From G963675935 sp963675935 (GTDB lineage: Bacteria; Planctomycetota; Planctomycetia; Pirellulales; Thermoguttaceae): a stretch of DNA of 64,000 nt. Of this stretch, positions 19,284-27,948 are shown piece by piece. A program made the translations under genes and the position numbers. Below the pieces are notes generated by a model that was given only the letters and a program-made list of their open reading frames with translations, did no database searches and was not told the origin of the DNA. The stretch spans positions 55,687 through 119,686 of the forward strand of contig CAXXPV010000002.1 in assembly GCA_963675935.2 (NCBI GenBank), in the 5' to 3' direction. How positions within the stretch are numbered: position 1 is the first letter of the stretch; every line of letters begins with the position of its first letter.

Positions 19284-20291
19284 TCAAGGGCCTTTCACGG
19301 CTTCGCCCCAAAGCGGATAGCCGCCGCCACGAATCGGAAACCCGAGTTGCTTGTCCGATAAATAATTGATAAGCGGCAACCCCTCGCGCCATCGGCGAAG
19401 ATTCCGGCAGAATAACCGCGTCATGGCGTCGATTCGCCAAGAACTCTGCCCCCCGACATGTGGGGTAATAGTGACGTTCGGAAATTCCCACAACGGATGA
19501 TCTGGCGGCAGCGGCTCGGGGTCCGTTACGTCCATCACCGCCCCGGCAAGATGGCCGCTCCGCAGCGATGCCACCAAATCGTCGGTGACCACCAACGGTC
19601 CCCGGGCCACATTGACCAGCAGGGCGCCCGGCCGCATCTTGGCCAATTTCGAGGCGTCGAGAATACCCCGGGTTGAATCGTTCAGCGGCAGGCACAGCAC
19701 CAGGGTATCGACCGCTCCGAGCAGATCGTCCAACCGATCGGCCGGCCAAAGCGACTCGACCGACGCGGGCCGATCGACCGGGAAAAGATCGGTGGCCAAA
19801 ACGCGGACCTCGAACGCGGCAAGCAGTTGGGCCAATCGCCGTCCGACGCCCCCGAGGCCGACGATTCCCACAGTGCTGCGGGTGAGGTCTCGCGTGGGAC
19901 GACGGATGAACTCCCGCTTCTGCTGGGCGCGGAAGAACGTGGGCAGCCCTCGCCCCCAGCTCGTGATGAGTGCGATGGCGTGTTCGGCCACCTGATCGGC
20001 CAGTACGCCCGAGGCGCTCGTCACGGCGATGTCGGACGCAACGACCGAGGGAACCAGGCAGTGATCCATGCCTGCGGCCGACGACTGAATCCACTTCAAG
20101 CGGCCTTGTCGGACGACGGCGTCCCAATCGACCGGCGTTTTGGCGTGCCCGCAGAAGATGTCGGCCTCGAAAAGCTCGCTGGCGATGCGTTCCTGGCCGG
20201 CGTTGACGATGTCGGCCTCTGGCATGGCGGCGGCAATCAGGTCTATATGTTTTTGTTCAACGGGGTAGCACAGGGCGATTCGTGTAGGCAT
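19284..20291 (-). CDS. NAD-dependent D-2-hydroxyacid dehydrogenase
   Basis: 335 residues. The Rossmann signature is TVGIVGLGGVGRRLAQLLA (about 140-160). The catalytic set of the family is present: Arg in NVARGP, the acidic residue in DPEPLPPDHPLW and His in TPHVGG. Substrate could be glyoxylate, hydroxypyruvate, a D-2-hydroxy acid or phosphoglycerate; the short length lacks an ACT domain, arguing against a full SerA. It lies alone on the minus strand. Confidence 0.9.
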   Translation of the reverse strand: MPTRIALCYPVEQKHIDLIAAAMPEADIVNAGQERIASELFEADIFCGHAKTPVDWDAVVRQGRLKWIQSSAAGMDHCLVPSVVASDIAVTSASGVLADQVAEHAIALITSWGRGLPTFFRAQQKREFIRRPTRDLTRSTVGIVGLGGVGRRLAQLLAAFEVRVLATDLFPVDRPASVESLWPADRLDDLLGAVDTLVLCLPLNDSTRGILDASKLAKMRPGALLVNVARGPLVVTDDLVASLRSGHLAGAVMDVTDPEPLPPDHPLWEFPNVTITPHVGGQSSWRIDAMTRLFCRNLRRWREGLPLINYLSDKQLGFPIRGGGYPLWGEAVKGP

Positions 20292-20365
20292 GACGGGGGG
20301 ATGCTATTTGATTCACAAATACGGTTAGATGTTGAAAAACGCTATTTTGATTCTGTTGCGGAAAG

Positions 20366-20448
20366 TAAGGTGGAACAATCGCAGTGCGGTCCCACTATGC
20401 GTTTTTCCCGGCTTTTGGTGGGACTGCGAGGACTTGTCCCACCCTACA
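20366..20448. repeat. GTAGGGTGGGACAAGC-type inverted repeat, degenerate copy
   Basis: The arm TAAGGTGGAACAATCGCAGT pairs imperfectly with GGACTTGTCCCACCCTAC. Better copies occur at 26405, 27855 and 48839. The gap 20292-20717 holds nothing else. Confidence 0.6.
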
Positions 20449-20690
20449 CATGCCTTCCGCAACAGAAACTATTTTGCCCCAACGCCGGATTCTCGGCCAG
20501 CCCTGGCAATGAAAATCCCCCGCGACTATAATGAATGTTCGATGATGAGGCATTCGACGACGTTTCCCTCCCGCCTGTTCGCCGCCGGTTGCCTCCGGTC
20601 CTTTCGATCACACCCGCGATCCAATTTTCAACGATAGCCGTCATCGCTATAAAATGGTCGAGCGACGGCAAGGACATAAGGAGTTTTCCC

Positions 20691-21752
20691 CTGAACAGCA
20701 ATCGTTTTCAGATTGGTATGCTGGCCGTGCTGGCGTTGGTGGCACTGCGGCTCGCATTGGGATGTCATTTCCTTTATGAGGGAACGTGGAAGATCGATCA
20801 CACCGACTTTGTCCACGCCGAGCGTTGGAAGGCCGACAAGTGGCGGATCGACGGCCACGAAGCCTTCACCGCCCGGCCGTTCCTCGCGCTGGCGAAAGGT
20901 CCCGTGTCGGGGCTGTTCTATATGATGCTGCCCGACATCGACGGCCGCGAACGTCTCAAGGTCGTCGTCGATCCGAAGACCGGAAAGAATTCGATCGACG
21001 GCAGTTCGCAGACGAAGCTGTGGGAGCAAGTCCGGCAGGACTTCGCCAATCGCTACCGGCCGACCGGTTCGTCCGACGACAAACTAATCCAGGACACCAA
21101 GAAGACCTACGAGAAATTCCAAAAGCAGTTTAACGAGTATCTGGCCGAAAACGCCGACGACATCGCGGCATATTTCCAATCGCTCGACCGTTTCCAAAGC
21201 GACGCGGAACACAACGAACTCGGTCAAGACGCCCCGTTCCAAAAGCAGCGACATTGGGACGAGATGATGAAGCTGCGAGGCGAGGCCGACAAATGGGTCA
21301 AGGACATCGAGGGCCAGGAGCGGGCATACGCCAATTCACTCTACAGCTTGCTTAATGAAGAGGATCGGAAGATCGATGTTCCGGCCGACACGTGGAACCC
21401 GCTCAAGTGGGACCGGATGAAACAGCTTAACGTCATGGTGACGTTTTCGCTCTTCGCCATCGGGTTGTGTCTGATGTTGGGATTTTTCACGCCGTTGGCG
21501 GCTCTTGGCGGCGCGGCGTTCATGTTCTTCGTCGTGATGACGCAACCGGCGTTTCCGACGATTTTCCCGCACGATCCGCCGGTGGTGGGTCATGCCCTGT
21601 TGGTGAACAAGGATTTCGTCGAGGCGGTCGCCCTGCTGGTCGTCGCCGCGACGGGCGCGGGCCGCTGGGGCGGGCTCGACTTTTTCGTCCTCCGTTGGTT
21701 CGTCCATCCGATTTGTGCGTGGTGGAATAAGGGCAAGGGAGAGAAGAAGTAG
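20691..21752 (+). CDS. DoxX-like membrane protein
   Basis: About 344-353 residues. AAGGAG at 20678-20683 sits 7 bp before a CTG (20691) that begins LNSNRFQIGM; the first ATG is at 20718 with no ribosome site. The spacing therefore favours the unusual CTG start. Four membrane segments are seen, at the N-terminus (MLAVLALVALRLALGCHFLY) and after about residue 240. They include the DoxX-type run GLCLMLGFFTPLAALGGAAF and a helical charged insert in between. It precedes two sugar-oxidoreductase genes, an arrangement suggesting a redox or carbohydrate role. Function unproven. Confidence 0.7.
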   Translation: MNSNRFQIGMLAVLALVALRLALGCHFLYEGTWKIDHTDFVHAERWKADKWRIDGHEAFTARPFLALAKGPVSGLFYMMLPDIDGRERLKVVVDPKTGKNSIDGSSQTKLWEQVRQDFANRYRPTGSSDDKLIQDTKKTYEKFQKQFNEYLAENADDIAAYFQSLDRFQSDAEHNELGQDAPFQKQRHWDEMMKLRGEADKWVKDIEGQERAYANSLYSLLNEEDRKIDVPADTWNPLKWDRMKQLNVMVTFSLFAIGLCLMLGFFTPLAALGGAAFMFFVVMTQPAFPTIFPHDPPVVGHALLVNKDFVEAVALLVVAATGAGRWGGLDFFVLRWFVHPICAWWNKGKGEKK

Positions 21753-21795
21753 TTCCGACATTTTGTTTTCCATTGAAGAATACACGGTGAATTCC

Positions 21796-23511
21796 ATGAG
21801 TTCGACTTCAACCAATAACGCATCCGACTTCAATCGCCGCGACTTCGTCAAGGGAACCTTGGCCGCCGGCGCGGTCATCGGCGGCGGCTTCGGCGCATTC
21901 TATTACGGCTACGAGAAATCGCTCGGCCGGCCCGTGCGCGTCGGCGTGATCGGCACCGGTGACGAAGGCAGCGTGCTTCTTGGCGCGGTCAATCCCGACG
22001 TCGTCGAGGTTGCCGCCATCGCCGACATCCGGCCATACAGCATTTGGCGAGCCTTCCACGGCGACCACTCCAGCGAGGCCGCCCTGGCCGCTCGGCCCGG
22101 TCTAATGAGCAAATATGGCTGGAAGACCGAAGCCGAGGCCCGACGCCACGTGAAGGTCTACGAAAAAGAGGGCGGCAACTACGAGGAATTGATCAAGAAC
22201 GCCAAGCGGGACGGCGTCGAGGCCATCATCATCGCCACGCCACTGCACTTGCACGACCGCATCGCCATCGCGGCGATGCAGGCCGGGCTGCACGTTTTGA
22301 CCGAAAAGCTCATGGCCCAAAGCGTCGGCCGATGCAAGGACATGGCCCGCACCGCCGAGAACACCGGTCGTCTGCTGGCCACGGGCCACCAGCGTCACTA
22401 CAACCTTTTGTACGCCCAGGCGGTCGATGCGATTCGCCGCGGCACGCTGGGCGACCTGCACTACATTCGCGCCCAGTGGAACCGCGGCAATTTGCCCGGC
22501 AACGACAGTTGGCAGCAGCCGATGCCCAAGGAGCTGAAGCCCGGCGATAAGCTGGCCGACGCCTTGCTGCTGGAACGTGCTCAATGTCAAAAAAAATTGA
22601 ACAAGGCGGCCGGCGCGTCGATCGACGTGTGGCGAACCCGGCTCGAACAACTCGACGCCCAACTGGCCGACGCGATCGTGGGCGGCTATGTCAAAAAGTT
22701 CGGCTATGTGGATCGGGAGATTACGGACGACAACGGGAAAGTGCTTTACAGCCGGCCGGCCGCCGAGGAACTGATTCGCTGGCGACTCTGGGATAGCACC
22801 GGCGCGGGCCTGATGGCCGAGCTGGGCAGCCACCAACTCGACGCGGCGGGTATTTTCGTTCATGCCGCCCACAAACGCGAAAATCCCGACGCCGCGAAGC
22901 CGCACCCGCTGAACGTGGCGGCCGTGGGCAATCGCCCTCTGTTCCCGCCCGACCGCGATTGCGAAGACCACGTCTATTGCGTCATCGAGTTTCCCGCGCC
23001 GGGCTACGATGCGAAAGACCCGTTCGCCTCGCGCAAGAAGATCGGCGTGCAATACTCGTCGATCAACGGGAACGGTTTCGGCGGTTATGGCGAAATCGTC
23101 TTCGGCACAAAGGGTACGCTGATCCTCGATAAAGAGCAGGACATGCAGATCATCCAGGGGCCGGCGTCGCCGAGCAGCGTGAAAGTCACCAGCGGGTCCG
23201 GCGGGCCGACGATGGACACCCAGGCGAGCGGCGCCCCGAAGGCCGTGGCCAAGAGCGCCGGCGGCGGGCCGAAGGTCAGCCGCGGCTACACCGAAGAGAT
23301 CGAACATTGGGCCTGGTGCATCCGCCATCCCGATCCGAAGAATCAACCCCGTTGCAGCCCGAAGTCGGCGATGGCCGACGCCGTGATCGCCCTGGTGACG
23401 AACATGGCCGCGAAGGCCGGCGAGCGAACGGCCTTCAAGGAAGAGTGGTTTGACATCAATAGCGACGAAACGCCGGAAGGCATTCCGCCGAGCGTGAAAG
23501 CAAAAGCGTAA
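21796..23511 (+). CDS. Gfo/Idh/MocA-family oxidoreductase with twin-arginine leader (copy A)
   Basis: 571 residues; ATG at 21796 (GTG at 21787 also possible). A Tat leader (NRRDFVKGTLAAGAVIGGGF) precedes the Rossmann domain with VGVIGTGDEGSVLLG and the dinucleotide segment VEAIIIATPLHLHDRIAIAA. The catalytic-region motif is LHVLTEKLMAQSV (Glu-Lys as in the family). A C-terminal GFO/IDH fold follows with GAGLMAELGSHQLDAA. It is longer than the usual 350-450 residues because of a helical insert (about 250-330). It oxidises or epimerises a sugar or cyclitol in the periplasm; substrate unknown. The next gene is a close paralogue. Confidence 0.85.
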   Translation: MSSTSTNNASDFNRRDFVKGTLAAGAVIGGGFGAFYYGYEKSLGRPVRVGVIGTGDEGSVLLGAVNPDVVEVAAIADIRPYSIWRAFHGDHSSEAALAARPGLMSKYGWKTEAEARRHVKVYEKEGGNYEELIKNAKRDGVEAIIIATPLHLHDRIAIAAMQAGLHVLTEKLMAQSVGRCKDMARTAENTGRLLATGHQRHYNLLYAQAVDAIRRGTLGDLHYIRAQWNRGNLPGNDSWQQPMPKELKPGDKLADALLLERAQCQKKLNKAAGASIDVWRTRLEQLDAQLADAIVGGYVKKFGYVDREITDDNGKVLYSRPAAEELIRWRLWDSTGAGLMAELGSHQLDAAGIFVHAAHKRENPDAAKPHPLNVAAVGNRPLFPPDRDCEDHVYCVIEFPAPGYDAKDPFASRKKIGVQYSSINGNGFGGYGEIVFGTKGTLILDKEQDMQIIQGPASPSSVKVTSGSGGPTMDTQASGAPKAVAKSAGGGPKVSRGYTEEIEHWAWCIRHPDPKNQPRCSPKSAMADAVIALVTNMAAKAGERTAFKEEWFDINSDETPEGIPPSVKAKA

Positions 23512-23522
23512 TCAACAATAAC

Positions 23523-23672
23523 CTCGTTCCCACGCTCCGCGTGGGAACGAGAAACGAATTGGTCTTGGGACTTGGGTCTTGGGGCTTTGCGCCAAGACCT
23601 AAGACCTAAGACCTAAGACCTAAGACCTAAGCCCCAAGTCCCAAGCCCTAAGCCCTAAGTCCCAAGACCAAT
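23523..23672. repeat. Hairpin plus tandem AGACCTA repeats
   Basis: A CGTTCCCACG...CGTGGGAACG hairpin (23525-23552) is followed by TTGGTCTTGGGACTTGGGTC and a tandem run of 7-base AGACCTA/AGCCCTA units that is complementary to it. The gap 23512-23728 between the two paralogues contains only this. Confidence 0.75.
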
Positions 23673-23728
23673 TCCAACACACCAAACATCGAGGATGTTT
23701 CCACAATCCTAAAACCTAATGGCATACC

Positions 23729-25474
23729 ATGTATCTTAGCCCTGAAGAAAAAGCGGTTGGAACAGAAAACTTCTGCGCCGCGGTCGGCAGCAAGCTGATT
23801 CGCCGTGACTTGTTGAAAAAGGCCATCAAGAGCGATGTCGCCTCCGGCGCGGGCTTGGGCCCCATGTACTACGGCTATGGCGATTCCGTTGCCGACCCTG
23901 TCCGCGTCGGCGTCATCGGCACCGGCGACGAAGGCAGCGTGCTCTTGGGCGCGATCAATCCGAAATACATCGCGGTGAAGTCGATCGCCGACATCCGGCC
24001 GTACAACGTGTGGCGGGCCTTCAACGGCGACCATTACAGCGCTTCGGCCCTAGCCGTCCGGCCCGGCCTAATAGAGGTCTACAAGTGGAAGACCGACGAA
24101 GAAGCCCGGAAAAACGTCAAGGTCTACGGAGCCTATCAAGACCTGATCGCCAACGCGAAGCAGGACGGCATTGAGGCGGTCATCATCGCGCTGCCGCTCC
24201 ATCTGCACGCCCCGGCCGCCATCGCCGCGATGCGAGCCGGCCTGCACGTCCTGACCGAAAAGCTCATGGGCCACACCGTCCACGAGTGCAAGGAGATGGG
24301 CCGCACGGCGAAAGAGACCAAACTGCTTCTGGCCACGGGCCACCAGCGCCACTACAACATTTTGTACGACGACGCGGTCGATCTGATCGGCCGCGGATTG
24401 CTGGGCGATTTGCACCACATCCGCGCCCAGTGGCATCGCGGCAACATGCCCGGCACCGATAGTTGGCAGCAGCCGATGCCCAAAAAGCTCAAACCCGACG
24501 ACGCGCAGGCCGACGCGCTCGACAAAACTCTCGCGGAGTGGTTGGTCACGCTCGAAAAACTCAAGGCCGACAACAGCAAGTCGCTCGCCGAGTGGGAAAA
24601 GAAGATCATTCAGAAGCGAGCCCAGATCGAGGACATCGTTGATGCCAAGAAGTTCGGCTACTTGGATTCGCAAATCAAGGACGCCTCGGGCAAGTTGGTT
24701 TATAGCCGTCCGGCGATCGAGGAACTTATCCGCTGGCGGCTTTGGGACCGCACCGGCGCGGGTCTGATGGCCGAGTTGGGCAGCCACCAGCTCGACGCGG
24801 CGAGCATCTTCGTCCACGCCATGCACAAGCGCGTCGATCCGAAGGCCGCAAAGCCGCATCCGCTGAACGTGACGGCCGTGGCCGATCGCCCGCTGTTCCC
24901 GCCCGACCGCGACTGCGAGGACCACGTCTATTGCATCATCGAGTTTCCCGCGCCGGGCTACGACGCAAAGGACCCGATCGCCTCGCGCAAGAAGATCGGC
25001 GTACAATACGCCTCGATTAACGGCAACGGCTTCGGCGGCTACGGCGAAACCGTCTTTGGCACCCTGGGCACCCTGGTTCTCGAAACCGAGAAGGAGGCGA
25101 TGCTCTACAAAACCCACGAAACCACGAGCAAGACGAAGATCGTCGCGGAGAAGTCGGGCGTCAAGCGGCCGACGCTCAAGCTCGACGATGCCGGCGATCC
25201 CGAATCGGCTGCCATCGGCACGCTCGGCACGTTGCCGGCTGAACGCGGCTACACCGAGGAATTGGAGCATTGGGCCTGGTGCATCCGCAATCCGTCGCCC
25301 GAAAACCTGCCGCATTGCCATCCGAAGGTCGCTATGGCCGACGCCATCATCGCGTTGGTCGCCAACAAGTCGGCCCGCGAGGGCAATCGCATCGAGTTCC
25401 AGGAATCCTGGTTCGACATCGACAACGACGCGACGCCGGAGGGTGTCAAACCGGACGTAAAACGGTATAAATAA
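23729..25474 (+). CDS. Gfo/Idh/MocA-family oxidoreductase (copy B)
   Basis: 581 residues, a close paralogue of the preceding gene: identical blocks include VRVGVIGTGDEGSVLLGA, LHVLTEKLM and TGAGLMAELGSHQLDAA. The twin-arginine leader has decayed: IRRDLLKKAIKSDVASGAGL keeps RR but lacks a good hydrophobic core, so this copy may be cytoplasmic. The extra helical insert (about 250-310) is also present. The pair plus the downstream TIM-barrel gene look like a sugar or inositol oxidation unit. Tandem duplication is inferred from order and identity. Confidence 0.85.
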   Translation: MYLSPEEKAVGTENFCAAVGSKLIRRDLLKKAIKSDVASGAGLGPMYYGYGDSVADPVRVGVIGTGDEGSVLLGAINPKYIAVKSIADIRPYNVWRAFNGDHYSASALAVRPGLIEVYKWKTDEEARKNVKVYGAYQDLIANAKQDGIEAVIIALPLHLHAPAAIAAMRAGLHVLTEKLMGHTVHECKEMGRTAKETKLLLATGHQRHYNILYDDAVDLIGRGLLGDLHHIRAQWHRGNMPGTDSWQQPMPKKLKPDDAQADALDKTLAEWLVTLEKLKADNSKSLAEWEKKIIQKRAQIEDIVDAKKFGYLDSQIKDASGKLVYSRPAIEELIRWRLWDRTGAGLMAELGSHQLDAASIFVHAMHKRVDPKAAKPHPLNVTAVADRPLFPPDRDCEDHVYCIIEFPAPGYDAKDPIASRKKIGVQYASINGNGFGGYGETVFGTLGTLVLETEKEAMLYKTHETTSKTKIVAEKSGVKRPTLKLDDAGDPESAAIGTLGTLPAERGYTEELEHWAWCIRNPSPENLPHCHPKVAMADAIIALVANKSAREGNRIEFQESWFDIDNDATPEGVKPDVKRYK

Positions 25475-25556
25475 CGAAATACAGCCGCTTGCGGTTTCGT
25501 AATAAGCGATTTCCGCCCTAATCAACTTCTCAATCGCGCAACAAAGGAGTGAAACG

Positions 25557-26399
25557 ATGGAAAAATGGCCCTTGGGGGTGTTCGCCAGCATCGACGCCGG
25601 GCTGGGTGTGCGGCTTGAGGTCGCCCACGAACTCGGCGTGCCCACCATCCAGCTTCACGCCCCGCAAAAAGCGACTCGGACGAAGGAAAACGCCGAGCGG
25701 TTCCTCGCCAAACTCGACAAACTGGGCATCCGCATCACCGTGGTGTTCGGCGGATTCGAGGGCGAGAGCTACGCCGACATCCCGACGGTCGCCCGGACGG
25801 TCGGACTGGTCCCGCCGGCCACGCGAGCCGCGCGGCTGGTCGAGATGAAGGAGATTTCCGATTTCGCCCGGCTGCTGGGCGTCGAGGCCGTCGGGCTGCA
25901 CGTCGGTTTCGTGCCGCACGACCCTGCCGACCCGCTGCACCGCGAGGTGGTGGCCGTCACCCGCGAACTGTGCGACCACTGCAAGGCCAACGGGCAAAAT
26001 CTGCATCTCGAAACCGGCCAGGAAGCCGCCGACACGCTGCTGGCCTTCCTCACGGAAGTCGGCCGCGACAACCTGTTCGTCAACTTCGATCCGGCCAACA
26101 TGATCCTCTACGGCTGCGGCGAACCGATCGCCGCCTTGCGCAAGGTGGGGAAATTCGTCCGCAGCGTCCATTGCAAGGACGCCAAATGGGCGGCCAGTCC
26201 CGGCAAGGAGTGGGGCGCCGAAGTGCCCTTGGGCGAAGGCGACGTCGGCATGGAAAAATTCCTCCGCACGCTGGCCGACCTCGGCTACGCCGGTCCCTTG
26301 ACCATCGAGCGCGAGATTCCGCAAGAGCCGGCTCGCCAGAAGGAAGAAATCGGCCGCGGCATCCGCCTGCTCAATTCACTGAAAGATAAGATCGGATAA
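25557..26399 (+). CDS. Sugar phosphate isomerase/epimerase (AP endonuclease 2-like TIM barrel)
   Basis: 280 residues; ATG preceded by AAAGGAG. The fold is seen from metal-site and barrel motifs: NLHLETGQEAADTLL (Glu ligand), LFVNFDPANMILYGCGEP (Asp ligand), SVHCKDAKWA (His) and PLTIEREI (Glu), the four-ligand pattern of the xylose-isomerase-like family. It probably acts after the two Gfo/Idh/MocA enzymes on a keto-sugar or inosose. Genes of this kind are commonly grouped in planctomycetes. Confidence 0.85.
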   Translation: MEKWPLGVFASIDAGLGVRLEVAHELGVPTIQLHAPQKATRTKENAERFLAKLDKLGIRITVVFGGFEGESYADIPTVARTVGLVPPATRAARLVEMKEISDFARLLGVEAVGLHVGFVPHDPADPLHREVVAVTRELCDHCKANGQNLHLETGQEAADTLLAFLTEVGRDNLFVNFDPANMILYGCGEPIAALRKVGKFVRSVHCKDAKWAASPGKEWGAEVPLGEGDVGMEKFLRTLADLGYAGPLTIEREIPQEPARQKEEIGRGIRLLNSLKDKIG

Positions 26400-26404
26400 C
26401 ATTT

Positions 26405-26487
26405 GTAGGGTGGGACAAGCTTTAGCGCAGTCCCACCACGTTCCATCGCACATTTGGTGGGACTGCGCTAAAGCTTGTCCCACTTTA
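26405..26487. repeat. GTAGGGTGGGACAAGC inverted repeat
   Basis: Left arm GTAGGGTGGGACAAGCTTTA and right arm TAAAGCTTGTCCCAC enclose about 40 bp. The same family occurs at 20366, 27855 and 48839. Confidence 0.8.
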
Positions 26488-26509
26488 CTCTTAATCCACA
26501 AGCACTTTC

Positions 26510-26824
26510 ATGCCGCGACTCGCTTTCGACATTCCGCACTCGCTCGGTCAGGATGAAGCTCTGCGGCGGCTGAAAGACCGTTTCGCCGCCGCCAAAGCGG
26601 AACATCAAGACCGCGTGAGCAACTTCCGCGAGGAGTGGCACGACCACACGTTCTCGTTCGGATTCGACGCGATGGGCATGTCGGTCGCCGGAACCGTGGC
26701 CGTCGAGCAGGATCGCGTCGCCTTGAAAGCCGATCTGCCCTTCGCCGCCGTCATGCTCAAGGGCATGATCGAGCAGCGGCTTCGCCAGGAAGTCGGCGGA
26801 ATGTTGAGTTCGCCAGTCGGTTGA
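26510..26824 (+). CDS. Polyhydroxyalkanoic acid system family protein
   Basis: 104 residues, full length for this small family. MPRLAFDIPHSLGQDEALRR and WHDHTFSFGFDAMGMSVAGT match the family pattern, with a helical end (MLKGMIEQRLRQEVGG). In other bacteria such proteins sit with PHA synthesis genes. No phaC or phasin is here, so the role is uncertain. No ribosome site stands out. Confidence 0.75.
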   Translation: MPRLAFDIPHSLGQDEALRRLKDRFAAAKAEHQDRVSNFREEWHDHTFSFGFDAMGMSVAGTVAVEQDRVALKADLPFAAVMLKGMIEQRLRQEVGGMLSSPVG

Positions 26825-26952
26825 GCGATTTTGAGAACATCGCCATCGTTTATTGACTGTCAGAATAATAATGTCGCAATAGCCGGGGGCCAACGGCCCG
26901 CGGAATGTGCTTTCCAGCACCACTGATACCGGCATTAGTTATCTGACAGGCA

Positions 26953-27021
26953 ATAGCCGGCGAACTTGTTCGCCGCGTTTGGGAACGCCATGCCACGCGG
27001 CGAGCAAGCTCGCCGGCTAAA
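26953..27021. repeat. TAGCCGGCGAACTTGTTCGCCG inverted repeat
   Basis: Left arm TAGCCGGCGAACTTGTTCGC, right arm GCGAGCAAGCTCGCCGGCTA. Same family at 32105 and 55338. The gap 26825-27048 holds nothing else. Confidence 0.8.
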
Positions 27022-27048
27022 CGACGCTGCATGACTCTTATCCGGCGA

Positions 27049-27825
27049 TTACGATTGTCCCGTCTTCCATCGTTCCCTAAGCACGCGGGCGAGAAACGCC
27101 GGATTGCCGACAAGATAACGCCGGGCCTTCTCGCCGGGCTGTTGCGCAAGCCGCCAGAGCCATTCGTGGCCCGCGCGACGCAGCCAACCGGGCGCGCGGT
27201 GAACGTTGCCCGCCCAAAAATCGAACAGCCCGCCGACGCCTATGCACACCGGCATGCGAAGCCGCGATCGATTGCGGTCGATCCACCGCTCTTGGATCGG
27301 ATTGCCCATGCCGACCAGCAACACGTCGGGCCGCGCGGCGTTGATTTGCTCGATGGCCGCCGCTTCCGTCGCGTCGTCGGTTAAAAAACCGTGATGAAAA
27401 CCGGCTTGCCTCCAGCCGGAAAACATTTGGCGTGCGCGGTCGGCTGCCGCCGCGATCGTCGCCGCGTCGGCGCCAAGCAGGAAATAGGAATATCCGCATT
27501 GAGCGGTCGCCTGAAAGAACGCCGGAATGAAATCGGTTCCGTTGAGGTTTTCGGCCAATCGAACGCCCTGGAGCCGGGCCGCCCAGCGAACGCCCGTGCC
27601 GTCGGCCAGCACCAACTCGCCGCGATTAAGCACGTCGCAATACGCCGGATCGGTCGCGGCCAGATTCAGCGTGTGGGCGTTGACGAAATAGACGCCGGCC
27701 GCCGGCCCCTCGCGCCGGTCGATGAGCCGCTCGATCATCGCCGTCGCCTGCTCTCGGACGACGTTCTGAATGCGGACGCCCAGAACGGAGAACGGCGGCG
27801 GGACTGTGGCGGTCGAATGCGTCAT
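27049..27825 (-). CDS. WecG/TagA/CpsF-family glycosyltransferase
   Basis: 258 residues; ATG at 27825 chosen because the earlier in-frame start lies within an intergenic repeat. Family blocks: VNAHTLNLAATDP, ELVLADGTGVRWAARLQG, RLAENLNGTDF and DVLLVGMGNPIQERWIDRNR, with GVGGLFDFWAGNV near the end. It adds a sugar (N-acetylmannosaminuronate in the E. coli enzyme) to a lipid-linked precursor at the inner face of the membrane. It lies downstream of the exporter genes of an exopolysaccharide cluster on this strand. Confidence 0.9.
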   Translation of the reverse strand: MTHSTATVPPPFSVLGVRIQNVVREQATAMIERLIDRREGPAAGVYFVNAHTLNLAATDPAYCDVLNRGELVLADGTGVRWAARLQGVRLAENLNGTDFIPAFFQATAQCGYSYFLLGADAATIAAAADRARQMFSGWRQAGFHHGFLTDDATEAAAIEQINAARPDVLLVGMGNPIQERWIDRNRSRLRMPVCIGVGGLFDFWAGNVHRAPGWLRRAGHEWLWRLAQQPGEKARRYLVGNPAFLARVLRERWKTGQS

Positions 27826-27854
27826 GGTTCGGACTTCGCTTTCGACTGTAGAGT

Positions 27855-27936
27855 GTAGGGTGGGACAAGCTTGCGCAGTCCCACCAAGCATTTTTTACTT
27901 TTCCGGTGGGACTGCGCAAGCTTGTCCCACCCTACA
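27855..27936. repeat. GTAGGGTGGGACAAGC inverted repeat
   Basis: Perfect complementary arms (GTAGGGTGGGACAAGCTTGC and its complement) around a short loop, between the glycosyltransferase and the membrane protein gene. Confidence 0.8.
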
Positions 27937-27948
27937 GCCTACGGACTC

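Noticed and set aside
23600..23672. CRISPR-like tandem repeats
   Set aside because: Units are 7 bp with no unique spacers and no cas genes.
24068..25648. 526-codon minus-strand frame
   Set aside because: Shadow of the second Gfo/Idh/MocA gene; the paralogue gives a similar shadow, which is not independent evidence.
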